Origin: JARRQB01 sp965368585
Lineage (GTDB): Bacteria > Pseudomonadota > Gammaproteobacteria > Chromatiales > Chromatiaceae
Assembly: GCA_965368585.1 (NCBI GenBank)
Contig: CBDUNM010000025.1
Span: forward strand, 1-43,438
Length of the DNA stretch: 43,438 nt
Direction: 5' to 3'
Position 1 is the stretch's first letter. Each line of letters starts with the position of its first letter. The notes under the pieces are model-generated. The model was not told where the DNA came from. It worked only from the letters and a program-made list of their open reading frames with translations, and did not search any database. Below are positions 32,856 through 42,909 of the stretch, in pieces. The translations under genes and the position numbers were made by a program.

Positions 32856-35171
32856 CTAGAACAGCTCCGCCGGGCAGTCGAGACCCTTCTCACCGACACA
32901 GTACGGCACCATCATCTCGTTGTCCTCGTGGGACAGGATGTGGCAGTGCCAGACGTAGAGGCCGGGTATGTCGAACAGAGCCTTGACGCGGGTCACCTCG
33001 CCCGGATACGCGATCACGGTATCCTTCCAGCCCCGTTCCCCTGGCAAGGCTGACGTCCTTTGCCGCGGATCGGCAACGGGTGAACGATTCAAGACCTGGA
33101 ATTTGACCAGGTGCAGGTGGATCGGGTGGGCATCGGCCGACCAGTTCCACAGCTCCCAGGTCTCGATGGCACCGACAGCCGGGTTCTGTTCAATGGGATC
33201 GTCCCAGAGCTGCACCGTGCCACCGGCGCGGCCATTGACGCCGAGCACCGCCGCCTTCGGTGCGAAGGGGGCCGACCCAGCCGGGCAGTTTGGTGGCGTG
33301 CCGGGGACCAGGTCGATGACGCCCGTAACGGCGTCGATCGTCACGCACAGCAGGGCCGACTCCTCTTCCAGCAGGGCCAGATCCCGCCTGACACTCGGCT
33401 CGCCGAGCTTGGGCACGCCGCCGGGCGCATTGGTCAGTCGCAGATAACGCGGCTCCGTGCTGGGATCCCCAATGCGATTCACCAGTGCCGAGTTGACCAC
33501 GAACTGCATGACCTGGCCGGTGGTGCCGGGATCCGCCGGCACGTCCGGGAAGCCGCCGAAGGGCGCATCCGGTGCCGTATTCACCATGCGGATCACATCT
33601 CCGGGTCTTACGAGACTTCCGTCAGCATAGGTGGCCGAAAAGTCGACAATGATATCCATACGTTCCGCCGGGCCGACCAGCAGCGCGGTCGGATCCATGG
33701 GGTCGGGGGCGACAGGCGGCACGGTGCCGTCTCCCGGTAAAGGCAACTGCTCGCCCGTCAGGACGCGCACGACCTGCGGCAGCAGGCTTTGATCGCCGCC
33801 GATCTGGTAGAAGGGAAGTTCTTTGTTTCGATTTATTTTTCCGTTCCGCCTCACTTTGAACGCCGCCAGGTTGAGGAAGCGCGAGTCGCTGGCGTTGACC
33901 ATGCGGAAGCGGTAGCGCTCCGGCGCCACCTCGAGCTGTGGCCAGGTCTTGCCGTTGACCACCATGGTGTTGAAGAAGGCCTCCGGGTTCCACACCGGCG
34001 CGATGTCCGAAGTCCCCTGTGGCAGGAACGGGATGTTGACATCCGTGTTATCGGCAAACAGGCTGCCGGTGCCCAGGCCCTCGAAGAAGGCGCGGTCCGC
34101 CGGGTAGAACTGGGTACCGTCGGCGTTGAACGACTTGGGCTGAATGGCCAGGGGTATCTCGCGGACGGCGTTGCGCACCCGGTCTCCCGGGGTGTTGAGA
34201 GCGGCGAGCGTATCGCCGGCCTTGGGCGCCGGTCCGGGCAGTCGCTGCTTGTTTCCGAGCGCATCTCTTTTACGCAGACCGGTCTCGCCGTCGTTGCCAT
34301 CGCGGATCAGCCAGAAACCGGCGCCGGCGGCATACACGTTCAGCCGGGTAATGCCCAGCGTGTGGTCGTGGTACCACAGGGTCGTCGTGGGCTGGGTGTT
34401 CGGGTACATGTCAATCGCGTAGCCCTGGCCCAAGGCATTGACCGTGTCGCGCCCCTCCGCGCTCTCGAAGAAGGTGCCGTTGGTGGCATAGCCCGCAGGG
34501 ATGTTGCTCGCGTTCGGCAGCCACCAGGCCTCCGGGTAACCGTCGCTGCCCGGGCCGACATGAGCGCCGTGCACGTGGGTCACCATCGGAATCGGACCCC
34601 AGTAGGGCCTCCCGCTGGCACCCTGGCAGTCGGTGCGCGCAGTGCCGTCCAGGCAGTCCTGGTTCGGTGCCGCCCAGTGCAGGGTCTGGTCGACAAGAGG
34701 CTTGTTGTTCTGGTCTTTGATGATGTGTCGCAGGTAACGGCAGGCGGGGATATTGTTGTCGATGTTGGCAGGGTCGGCGTAGCACCGAGCGGGGTTCCTG
34801 ACCAACTCGTTGTTCCATTTAACGGCGGTCATCGTATCCTTCGTGACCTCGATGGTGAAGCCGGGATTGTTGAAGGTGGTCGGGTCCGCGGGGTTGCCGT
34901 AGGCCCACAGGGGGGTGGCCGGAAAACCGGCGGGCAGCACCTGTTGGTTGATCTGCCGCAGTGACACCTCGTACGGGTTTTTGGGGCCCGTTTTCTTGCC
35001 GCCGTCATCGTACAGCACCGGCGGTATGACCAGCGGCGTGACGTACTTGGGGATGGTGGTCGGGTCCAGCGTCCCCCCCGGAACAGGCTGCGCAAGCGCA
35101 GCCGGTACGTTCAACAAAGCCGTTGCGGTCAGCACCGCACCGAACTTTGCCTTCTTCTTGAATTCACTCAT
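32856..35171 (-). CDS. CotA-like multicopper oxidase
   Basis: 771 residues from the ATG at 35171, which has AGGAGA six bases upstream. A Sec signal peptide (about 1-27) lacks a Tat twin-Arg. 'IPKYVTPLVIPPVLYDD' (about 40-56) is the start typical of CotA/bilirubin-oxidase-type enzymes. Copper sites: 'VTHVHGAHVGPGSDGYPEAWW' (about 198), 'LWYHDHTLGITR' (268-270), 'HPIHLHLVKFQV' and 'WHCHILSHEDNEMM' near the C-terminus; the last Met fits the T1 axial ligand. It would oxidise a substrate with O2 reduction to water; candidates are Cu(I), Mn(II) or phenolics. It is longer than CotA (about 513) through internal insertions. Neighbouring cus genes suggest copper homeostasis. Confidence 0.92.
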   Translation of the reverse strand: MSEFKKKAKFGAVLTATALLNVPAALAQPVPGGTLDPTTIPKYVTPLVIPPVLYDDGGKKTGPKNPYEVSLRQINQQVLPAGFPATPLWAYGNPADPTTFNNPGFTIEVTKDTMTAVKWNNELVRNPARCYADPANIDNNIPACRYLRHIIKDQNNKPLVDQTLHWAAPNQDCLDGTARTDCQGASGRPYWGPIPMVTHVHGAHVGPGSDGYPEAWWLPNASNIPAGYATNGTFFESAEGRDTVNALGQGYAIDMYPNTQPTTTLWYHDHTLGITRLNVYAAGAGFWLIRDGNDGETGLRKRDALGNKQRLPGPAPKAGDTLAALNTPGDRVRNAVREIPLAIQPKSFNADGTQFYPADRAFFEGLGTGSLFADNTDVNIPFLPQGTSDIAPVWNPEAFFNTMVVNGKTWPQLEVAPERYRFRMVNASDSRFLNLAAFKVRRNGKINRNKELPFYQIGGDQSLLPQVVRVLTGEQLPLPGDGTVPPVAPDPMDPTALLVGPAERMDIIVDFSATYADGSLVRPGDVIRMVNTAPDAPFGGFPDVPADPGTTGQVMQFVVNSALVNRIGDPSTEPRYLRLTNAPGGVPKLGEPSVRRDLALLEEESALLCVTIDAVTGVIDLVPGTPPNCPAGSAPFAPKAAVLGVNGRAGGTVQLWDDPIEQNPAVGAIETWELWNWSADAHPIHLHLVKFQVLNRSPVADPRQRTSALPGERGWKDTVIAYPGEVTRVKALFDIPGLYVWHCHILSHEDNEMMVPYCVGEKGLDCPAELF

Positions 35172-35481
35172 CGCATTCTCCTAGCTCTCGACACTCGGTT
35201 TTTTTGCCCACCGGCATGCGTTCGGCGGCGGCGATCGTTGATGCTGTCTGCGCCGCTGCAACCGGTGTGGGTTAGCGGCGACAATGACCTGGGTAAGAGC
35301 AAGTGATGTTCCAAGTGCGACAATATGCCGCGGCGAATTAAATTTTCTATTGAGATATAGAGGGTTAGGCGAATTCGGGAGGGCCGCCGAGCAGCTTCGC
35401 CCCGGCCGTGCCGCGTGCCACCGTGACAGCTTTGTCAGGTGTTTTCGGCGGCTGCGCTGCCTTGCATGTCATGCTCCACCC

Positions 35482-35518
35482 TACCCCTTGACATGGGTAA
35501 TTCCATGTAGGAATTACC
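35482..35518. promoter_or_regulatory. Cluster of three overlapping palindromes
   Basis: Three dyads share bases: TACCC-N8-GGGTA (35482-35499), ACATGG-GTAATT-CCATGT (35491-35508) and GGTAATTCC-ATGTA-GGAATTACC (35496-35518, a perfect 9-bp repeat). A consensus -35 (TTGACA, 35488-35493) lies within. They are mutually exclusive as hairpins and could also be operator sites. About 325 bases upstream of the oxidase start on the minus strand. No match to the CueR or CusR consensus was recognised. Confidence 0.6.
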
Positions 35519-35632
35519 GTTAATCGGTTCGCTGCAACGACGGCTTCCGGACCTGTTGCGGGTGGTCTTGGTTGGGGGTTGAAGGCCGTGGCGATCGGCA
35601 ACGCGCACGGTCGCACGCGGCGTGGGTCTCTG

Positions 35633-35737
35633 ATCCCATCTCCCCACCGGAAGAGGGTCAGGGTGAGGGGATCAAAGCGGCTGAAAACTGAGTTTTATAC
35701 CCCCTCATCCTCACCTTCTCCCGGATGGGAGAAGGGA
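35633..35737. repeat. REP-like G-rich repeat, head-to-head pair (copy 3)
   Basis: The left unit (35633-35675, 'atcccatctccccaccggaa' then 'gagggtcagggtgagggg') and the right unit (35698-35737, the motif inverted, 'cccctcatcctcaccttctc' then 'ccggatgggagaaggg') are mutually complementary with mismatches. A 22-base centre separates them and contains a small AAAAC/GTTTT dyad. The pair lies 36 bases after the batD stop on the minus strand and may end that transcript. Confidence 0.78.
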
Positions 35738-35772
35738 CGCGAGAAAGGGCGCAGGCTTTTACAATGCCGGGA

Positions 35773-37563
35773 TCAGCCGTACAGGTCCGGCAGCAGGCGG
35801 GCGTCGGCCGGCGCCGGGCGCGGTTTGGGCAACCGGGTCAGCGCCCCGGCCAGGGCCTTGCCCGACCAGTCCTGCGCGGAGCCGCTGTAGAGCACCCGAT
35901 CGAGTTCGGCGAGTGCCGCTTGCGCGGCCTTGTCGTCGAGGCGCCCGGCCAGATCGGTCAGACCCCGGGGAGGCGCGTCCGGCCAGTGGGCGGCGGCCCA
36001 GGCCAGCAGGCGGCGGCGGGCGGCCACCGGGTCGTTCGCCGCGCAGGCCTCCGCGAACGCCTGCCTCAGCTTGCGCTGCGTCGGCGACGCCGCAGCGCCG
36101 TGCTGCGGGGCGTCGGTTTGCGAGCTGGGCTGGCGGCGGCGCTCACGCCACCACAGCCCGAGGGTCGCCAGCCAGAGCACCGCGAAGACCAGGCTCGACC
36201 AGCGCCAGGCGGCGGGCTCGGCCGTCGCGATAGCGTCGGTCACTGGGCGTGGGGGCATGGCCGTTCCCTGCCCGCCCGGTCGAGCGGCCTCCGCATCCGC
36301 CGCCGGCATCGGTTGCGCCACATCGGCCGGCGCCACGGCACCACGGGCGCCGGCCGGGGGCAGCACCTCGACCTCGCGCGGGGGCAACTCGGCGGTGCGC
36401 TCGCGATCGCTTTGCGTATCCCACCAATGCAGCTGGATCGCGGGCAGGGTAAAGCGCCCGGCGCGGGTCGGGACGAAGGCGATGCTTTGCACCCTTTCAC
36501 CGAGCACCGACCTGCCGTCGTCGCGGGTGTCCGCGGCGGCGCGATCGGGGTAGACCTTGAAGCCGTCGGCACGCGCCGGCGCCAGGTCCGGCAACTGCTC
36601 GCCGGTCAGGCCGCGTGCCCGCAGGGTCAGGGTGCGGGTCAGCGGTTCGCCGACCCGGATCTCGCCCGCCTCCGGCTGCCAGCTCTCCGCCAGTTCCACC
36701 TGCTCGGCGGGCAGCCAGTGGGTACCGCTAGCCTGCGCCGGGCGCGGTTTCACGGTCAGGGTCCGGGCTTCGCCGCGCACGCGCACCGGCCGGGTGGTCG
36801 CGAATACGTCGCCGAACGGGTCGGAGCCGAAAAAGTCCGTTAACGGGCCGCGCCGCGTCGACGCGCGGTTCACCACGCGGGCGTCTAGCACCGGCGCGGG
36901 GATGACCAACTCGCCGCTGACCTGCGGAAACACCGCGTAGCTGCGTTCGACGACGTTGTACTGGCGGCCCGCGCGCTCCAGGGTGTACTTGCGATCCTCG
37001 CCCAACCGCCGCACCAGGGCGTTGTCGGGCTGCGGATCGCTGAGCGTGCCGTCGGCCAGCTTGGCACCGATGAACAGGCGCGCCTTGTAGCGCACCATGC
37101 CCTGCACATAGGGTTCGCCCGCGTCGAGTTCGGTTTCGATAAACAACGGACTGCCCGCGGCGGCGTCCGCCGCGACCGGCGCGTCGCTGACCTGCAGGGT
37201 CAGCGGCGGGCTTTGCTCGTCACCCACCTGCAGCGGCGGGATGGTCAGTGCGCCGGCGCGTTTGGGACTGAGCGTGATGGTCCAGGTGGTGCGCGCGTCC
37301 ATGCGGCCATTGATGATATTCACCTGGCTGCCGCTGGCGACACCGAGCACCTCGAAGTCCTGCGACAACGGCCCGGTGTCCGGTTGACCGGCGACCCGCC
37401 CCGGCGCCTCCACCAGCAGACGGACGGTTTCGCCTTCGGCAATCCGGTCGCGCTCCAGGCGCGCCGCGAGTTCGGCGTGCAGCGGGGCCGCGCCGATCGC
37501 GAGCCACAGCAGGAGCGACCAGACGCCGCAGCGGGAGAGGGTCGAATGCGTTTTGTTACTCAC
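35773..37563 (-). CDS. batD: BatD family protein
   Basis: 596 residues from a GTG start at 37563, with a GGAG about 11 bases upstream. A signal peptide (about 12-30) is followed by repeated beta-sandwich domains with 'ARLERDRIAEGETVRLLVEAPGRV', 'PLSQDFEVLGVASGSQVNIINGR' and 'TWTITLSPKRAGALTIPPLQV', all classic BatD ('oxygen tolerance') sequence. A transmembrane segment (about 455-475) and a cytoplasmic alpha-helical tail follow. BatD is a periplasmic, membrane-anchored partner of the VWA proteins BatA and BatB in MoxR-linked complexes. It is last in the operon and separated from batB/C by about 200 bases containing a REP-like repeat. Confidence 0.92.
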   Translation of the reverse strand: MSNKTHSTLSRCGVWSLLLWLAIGAAPLHAELAARLERDRIAEGETVRLLVEAPGRVAGQPDTGPLSQDFEVLGVASGSQVNIINGRMDARTTWTITLSPKRAGALTIPPLQVGDEQSPPLTLQVSDAPVAADAAAGSPLFIETELDAGEPYVQGMVRYKARLFIGAKLADGTLSDPQPDNALVRRLGEDRKYTLERAGRQYNVVERSYAVFPQVSGELVIPAPVLDARVVNRASTRRGPLTDFFGSDPFGDVFATTRPVRVRGEARTLTVKPRPAQASGTHWLPAEQVELAESWQPEAGEIRVGEPLTRTLTLRARGLTGEQLPDLAPARADGFKVYPDRAAADTRDDGRSVLGERVQSIAFVPTRAGRFTLPAIQLHWWDTQSDRERTAELPPREVEVLPPAGARGAVAPADVAQPMPAADAEAARPGGQGTAMPPRPVTDAIATAEPAAWRWSSLVFAVLWLATLGLWWRERRRQPSSQTDAPQHGAAASPTQRKLRQAFAEACAANDPVAARRRLLAWAAAHWPDAPPRGLTDLAGRLDDKAAQAALAELDRVLYSGSAQDWSGKALAGALTRLPKPRPAPADARLLPDLYG

Positions 37564-37650
37564 CTAGAGTATTGCTCCGTAGTAGGTTCACCGGCCTGTC
37601 AACATCGTCGCGGGCGGCGTAAACGCCTTTGTCCCCCGGATTATCAGCCG

Positions 37651-37696
37651 ATTTGACCCCCTCACCCCACAACCCTCTCCCGGCTGGGAGAGGGGA
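37651..37696. repeat. REP-like G-rich repeat, single unit (copy 4)
   Basis: 'atttgaccccctcaccccac' followed by 'aaccctctcccggctgggag' and 'agggga' is the motif in C-rich orientation with its own short stem (CTCTCCCGGCTGGGAGAG). It lies inside the Bat operon between batB/C and batD, so it may modulate message stability or reduce batD expression. Confidence 0.72.
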
Positions 37697-37768
37697 CTGT
37701 CGCGACACCCTCCGGCGGGCGACGGGACCTGGCTGCATCGGCTGGAAGAGGAAACCTTTGCGTCGCCA

Positions 37769-39562
37769 TTATTCCGCGTTCCGTTGCCGCTCCAGGTGCT
37801 CCAGCATGAACTTGCGGCGCAGCAACCCGGCGGGATCTTCGGGGATCTGCCGCAGCCATTGATCGAGCGCGATATCGGCCTCGCTGGGCGGTGACTCGTC
37901 CGCCGCACGCTGCCCGGGCTGCGGTGGCGCGGCTTGGCCGGCGACATCGCGCCGGGCCGCCTCCGCGGAGTCGGTCTCCTGCGGTGTCGGCTGCGCGGGC
38001 GGCGCTTCGGCCCGGGTACCCGGCTCGGCCGCCGGCGACGCCGCGTCGGCGGCGACCGGTTCCCGTTCCGCTTCAGCACCCTCGCCCGTCTTGTCCTGTG
38101 CCGCGGAAGACGCCTCGCCGGACCCTTCATCCGGCTCCTGCTCGTCACCTCGGCCCGCCTGTGATTGCGGCTGCTCGCCGTCGTCCGCGCCCGCTTGCGA
38201 CGGGTCGGACTGCTGTTCTTGTTGTTGCTGTTGCTGTGGCTGCTGCAGGAGCGATTCGATCAGGGCCAGGTTCGCCTTGGCATCGGCGTGGTCAGGGTGC
38301 TGTTCGAGGACATCGCGATAGGCCGCGGCCGCGGTTTCCAGCTCCCCCGCACGTGCCAGGGCGTTGCCGCGGTTGTAGGCGGCGTCCACACCCCCCGCTG
38401 CGGCGAACGCCTGCGCGGCGCTCGCGTAGTCGCCGGCCTGGTAGAGCGCGGTGCCGCGCCAGGCGGGATCGTTGAAGCGGCGGGCGGCCTGTTCCGGCTG
38501 GCCGCGCTGCAGCTCGGCCGCCGCCTGCTGGTCGGGCCGCGCCCACAGATCACGCCATTGCACGGCTTGTACCGGTGGCGGCAGGACCATCACCACCACG
38601 ACGCCCGCCAGCCAGCCGCGGCGAAACCCGGCCGCGCCGAGCAACAGGAGCAGCGGCAGCAGCCAGGCGCCGTGCTCGACCCAGCGCTCCACGCCACGGC
38701 CCTGCATATCGCGCAGCGCGGCGGCGTCGCGCGGCGCGAGCAGCACCCGGTTCAGGTCGCGATCGTCGGCGCTGAGCGCGCTGTACGCACCGCCGCCCGC
38801 CCGCGCCAGCTCGCGCAGCGGCGCCGGGTTCAGGCGGGTCATCTGCCCGGCCGACCCCGGCAGGGGTGCGCCTTGCGCGGTGCCTATCCCCAGGACGGAC
38901 AAGCGGTGCCCGCGGTCGCGCCAGCGGCCCACCACGCCCAGCGCGGCGGCCGGGTCGGCGATGCCGTCGGACAGCAGCACGACATCGCCGCGCTCGACCC
39001 CGGCCTGCTCCAGCAACGCCCGCGCCAGCGCCAGGGCGGGGGCCGCCGCGTCGCCGGCGGCCGGTACGATATCCGTGGCCAGGGCGTCCAGCAGATTGGC
39101 GACCGTATCGACGTCGTCGGTCAGCGGCGCGACGGTGTGCGGCTCACCCGCGAACACCACCAGCCCGATGCGGCCTTCGTCGGCGCGGGCGAGCATATCG
39201 CGAATCTTGAAGCGCGCCCGTTCCAGGCGCGACGGCGCCGGGTCGGCCGCGTTCATCGACGCGGAGAGATCCAGCACCAGCACCCGCGCCGCCTGCGACC
39301 GCCACACCGGCTCCGGCTGGCGCTCCCAGGCAGGTCCGGCCAGCGCAACCACCGCCAGCAGCCAGCCCAGCCCGGCCAGCAGCCAGGGCAGTCGCGACAC
39401 CTTGCCGGGCGGCTCCAGCCACAGCCGGTCCAGCAGGGCCTGATCGCACACCGCCCGCCACACCGTCCCTCTCGACCGCCCGCGCCATGCGCCGATCAAC
39501 AGCAACAGCACCGGCAGCAGGGCCAGGAACCACCAGGGCCGCAAAAAATGGAACTCGCTCAT
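37769..39562 (-). CDS. BatB/BatC fusion: VWA domain plus TPR protein
   Basis: 597 residues from the ATG at 39562, which overlaps the batA stop (ATGA). Two N-terminal membrane helices (about 8-25 and 55-75) precede a von Willebrand A domain with MIDAS 'DLSASMNAADPAPSRLERARFK' (about 94). A third helix lies near 300-330. Then a TPR unit ('GTALYQAGDYASAAQAFAAAGGVDAAYNRGNALARAGELETAA') leads to a Gln-rich tract and a long Glu/Pro/Ala/Gln-rich tail, ending in 'LDQWLRQIPEDPAGLLRRKF'. In many bacteria BatB and BatC are separate; here the VWA and TPR parts are in one polypeptide. It probably assembles with BatA and BatD at the inner membrane. The polyQ tract is coded by CAG/CAA repeats. Confidence 0.9.
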   Translation of the reverse strand: MSEFHFLRPWWFLALLPVLLLLIGAWRGRSRGTVWRAVCDQALLDRLWLEPPGKVSRLPWLLAGLGWLLAVVALAGPAWERQPEPVWRSQAARVLVLDLSASMNAADPAPSRLERARFKIRDMLARADEGRIGLVVFAGEPHTVAPLTDDVDTVANLLDALATDIVPAAGDAAAPALALARALLEQAGVERGDVVLLSDGIADPAAALGVVGRWRDRGHRLSVLGIGTAQGAPLPGSAGQMTRLNPAPLRELARAGGGAYSALSADDRDLNRVLLAPRDAAALRDMQGRGVERWVEHGAWLLPLLLLLGAAGFRRGWLAGVVVVMVLPPPVQAVQWRDLWARPDQQAAAELQRGQPEQAARRFNDPAWRGTALYQAGDYASAAQAFAAAGGVDAAYNRGNALARAGELETAAAAYRDVLEQHPDHADAKANLALIESLLQQPQQQQQQEQQSDPSQAGADDGEQPQSQAGRGDEQEPDEGSGEASSAAQDKTGEGAEAEREPVAADAASPAAEPGTRAEAPPAQPTPQETDSAEAARRDVAGQAAPPQPGQRAADESPPSEADIALDQWLRQIPEDPAGLLRRKFMLEHLERQRNAE

Positions 39563-40545
39563 CTGCCCGCTCCGGTGCGCCACGCACCCCAGGCCAGCCC
39601 CAGACTCAACACCAGACCGGCCCCCAGGGGCCAGGGGTAGAGGTCCGCTACGGGGCGCACCGTGCGCTGGCCCTGGGTCACGGGCTCCAGTGCGTCCAGC
39701 TGGAGATAGATCTCTTCCAGGGTCTGCCGGTCGGTGGCGCGAAAATAACGCCCACCCGTCGCGGCGGCGATCTTCTGCAGCGTCGCTTCGTCGAGATCGG
39801 CGGCCGGATTGACCAGCTGCGCACCGAACAGGCCCCGCACCGCCCTGGGCTTTCCGCCCACACCGATGGTGTGGATGCGCAGGCCCTGCTGCGCCGCCAG
39901 TTCGGCGGCCTTGTGCGGCAGGACGTTGCCGGCGGTGTTGGCGCCGTCGGTGAGCAGGATCAGCACCGTCTCGCCGGCGGCACCGCGCAGCCGCTTGATG
40001 GCCAGGCCGATGGCATCGCCGATTGCCGTTTCCCGCCCGGCGATACCGATCACCGCCTCGTCGAGCAGAAGCGCCACGGTCTGGCGGTCGAAGGTCAAAG
40101 GCGTCTGCAGATACGCCTGGCTGCCGAACAGTATGAGGCCCACCCGGTCGCCCTCGCGCCGCTGGATAAACTCACCGGCCACCTGCTTGACCACGTCCAG
40201 CCGCGTCTGGCGATTCGTGGCGAGGTCGGGGGTCTCCATGCTCCCGGAGACGTCCACCGCCAGCAGCAGATTGCGGCCGGTTTCGGGCAGCTCCAGGGCC
40301 TCGCCCAGCCATTGCGGCCGCGCCGCCGCGGCGACCAGCAGCAGCCAGCACAGCCAGGCGCCCCACCACTGCCAGGCACGGCGCCCGGTCACCGGCGCGG
40401 CGGCCGTCTCCGCGAGCGGCATGGCCGACGCGAAGGGCGCGAACAAGACGCCGCCTTGCGCCGCGGTCGCCGCGGGCGCCCAGCGCGACACCACCCAGGG
40501 CAGGGGCAAGGCGAGCAACAGCCAGGGCCAGGCGAGCTGCAACAT
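39559..40545 (-). CDS. batA: BatA-type VWA domain membrane protein
   Basis: 328 residues from the ATG at 40545, which shares one base with the stop of the preceding gene. Membrane helices lie at the N-terminus ('LQLAWPWLLLALPLPWVV', about 2-20) and near residue 55. The VWA domain (about 85-280) has MIDAS 'AVDVSGSMETPDLA', 'GLILFGSQAYLQTPLTFDR' and 'ILLTDGANTAGN'. A last helix near the C-terminus follows. BatA is the core metal-binding VWA subunit of the aerotolerance/MoxR system, probably acting with its domain on the periplasmic side. An in-frame start 36 bases upstream lies inside the previous gene and is less likely. Confidence 0.92.
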   Translation of the reverse strand: MLQLAWPWLLLALPLPWVVSRWAPAATAAQGGVLFAPFASAMPLAETAAAPVTGRRAWQWWGAWLCWLLLVAAAARPQWLGEALELPETGRNLLLAVDVSGSMETPDLATNRQTRLDVVKQVAGEFIQRREGDRVGLILFGSQAYLQTPLTFDRQTVALLLDEAVIGIAGRETAIGDAIGLAIKRLRGAAGETVLILLTDGANTAGNVLPHKAAELAAQQGLRIHTIGVGGKPRAVRGLFGAQLVNPAADLDEATLQKIAAATGGRYFRATDRQTLEEIYLQLDALEPVTQGQRTVRPVADLYPWPLGAGLVLSLGLAWGAWRTGAGR

Positions 40546-41006
40546 CAGTGCCGTCCCCCGGCGCCGTTCGCTTTGATCCACCGGCGCGCCAGCGCGATCA
40601 GGTCAGCTGCCGGGGACGCGCTGCCGCCGTAGGGCAGCGCCCGCAACGCCTGCCCGCCGCCCCGGGTAAATGCACCGCCGCCACCGTGGTCGTCGAGAAA
40701 CTTGAGCCAGGCCTCGCCGGTCAGCGCGGCGGCGTTGGTTTCCGGCCAGACGGCGCGCACATAGCGTTTCAGCAAGCGGTTGACCGCGGCCGCCTGCTCG
40801 GCCGGACCGCGGTCGAGCGCCGCCAGCGCCGCCAGCTCGCGCAAGGCGGCACGCCGCACGGCGCCGCGCCGGCGCCACCACAGGACCAGCAGGACCAGGG
40901 CCGGCAGCAGGATCGCCAGCAGCCACCAACCGGGCGCGGGCGGCCACCAGGGCACGGGCGGCGGCAGGTGCAAGGGGCGTAATGCGGCCAGCGGATCGTC
41001 GGTCAT
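40545..41006 (-). CDS. DUF4381 domain protein of the Bat operon
   Basis: 153 residues from the ATG at 41006 (MTDDPLAALRPLHLPPPVPWWPPAPGWW), which overlaps the DUF58 stop as ATGA. One membrane helix (about 27-47, 'WWLLAILLPALVLLVLWW') follows a Pro/Trp-rich N-terminus. The rest is helical ('ALRELAALAALDRGPAEQAAAVNRLLKRYVRAVWPE', 'LTGEAWLKFLDDH'). This matches DUF4381, which regularly sits between the DUF58 and BatA genes. Its role in the complex is not known; a small membrane scaffold is plausible. A longer frame to 41147 is not supported. Confidence 0.9.
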   Translation of the reverse strand: MTDDPLAALRPLHLPPPVPWWPPAPGWWLLAILLPALVLLVLWWRRRGAVRRAALRELAALAALDRGPAEQAAAVNRLLKRYVRAVWPETNAAALTGEAWLKFLDDHGGGGAFTRGGGQALRALPYGGSASPAADLIALARRWIKANGAGGRH

Positions 41007-41913
41007 GCCGCCTTGCCCCGGCGCGTGAGCCCGGCCCGCAGCGCCGGCAGGGGCCGATCGGTGGTCGCCAGCTCCATGTAGTGCACGGCCTGGCGCCGAC
41101 ACAGCGTCTGCACGGCATCGCGCTGGGCTTGAAATTGAGCTGTCCAATGCCGGGCGACCTCCGCCCGGCCGGTATCCAGCACCCGGCGCTGGGTGCTGAA
41201 GCCCAGCGGGTAACGGTCCGCCGGCGGCGGCGCGGCCTCCAGCGCGTCGTAGACAAAGCCGGCGATGACGTCGGTGTGCCGGGCCAGCGCGGCCAGATGC
41301 CGTTCGGTGTGCGCGCCGCGCTCGCGGAAGTCGCTCAAGATGACCACCAGACTGCCCGGGTGGGCCAAGCGCGCCAGACGCGCCAGCGCGCCGTCCATGC
41401 GCCCCGGCTGCAGGGTGCCGGGCGCCGTAGGTTGCAGCTCGACCAGGGCGCGGAGCAGGGCCAGCTGGCCCCGTTCGCGCGCCGCCGGGTGCACCTCGCG
41501 GTGCGCCGCCGCGGTGTTCACCAGACCGCCCACCCGGTCGCCGGCGCGCACCGCCGCCCCCCCCAGCAGCGCGGCGCGACGCCCCGCCAGCACCGACTTC
41601 AGTTGCACCCGGCTGCCGAAATACATCCCCGGATGGAGATCCACCATCAACAGCACCGGGCGCTCGCGTTCCTCGCGAAACAGCTTGGTGTGCGGTCGGC
41701 CGCGCCGGGCGGTCACCCGCCAGTCGATGCTGCGCGCATCGTCGGAGTCCTGGTAGGCGCGCACCTCGTCGAACTCCATGCCACGCCCCTTGTACGCCGA
41801 GACATACCCGCCCGCCTGGGCGGACAACGCCCGTCTACGCGCTCCCAGTTCCAGCCCGCGCGCGGCGGCGCGCAGCCGGATCAGATCATCGAGCTCGAGC
41901 CTTACCCCGTCGG

Positions 41914-41917
<4 letters not shown>
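41003..41917 (-). CDS. DUF58 domain protein of the Bat operon
   Basis: 304 residues from a GTG at 41917 that overlaps the moxR stop as GTGA; in-frame codons further upstream lie within moxR. The DUF58 signature 'GRGMEFDEVRAYQDSDDARSIDWRVTARRGRPHTKLFREERERPVLLMVDLHPGM' region (about 45-100) is clear. A VWA-like fold follows with 'LVVILSDFRERG', but the MIDAS is degenerate ('DLHPGM' instead of DxSxS). DUF58 proteins accompany MoxR ATPases and are thought to be their adaptor or client-binding partner in the cytoplasm. No membrane segment is seen. Confidence 0.92.

Positions 41918-42909
<992 letters not shown>

Larger units (their letters stand above)
35172..35772. other. Intergenic region, 601 bp, upstream of the multicopper oxidase
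   Basis: No convincing gene. It carries the oxidase ribosome site (AGGAGA at 35177-35182), an AT-rich stretch at about 35335-35365 that could hold its promoter, a cluster of overlapping palindromes at 35482-35518 and a REP-like repeat pair at 35633-35737 (both listed separately). An 83-codon minus-strand frame (35365-35616) shows no family resemblance and is not called. Confidence 0.5.

Noticed and set aside
35365..35616. 83-codon minus-strand frame upstream of the multicopper oxidase
   Set aside because: No signal peptide, no metal-binding motif and no ribosome site; it spans the palindrome cluster, better read as regulatory DNA.
38165..39640. Long antisense reading frame over batB/C
   Set aside because: Arg/Gln/Pro-rich shadow of a verified VWA-TPR gene, with no recognisable domain.
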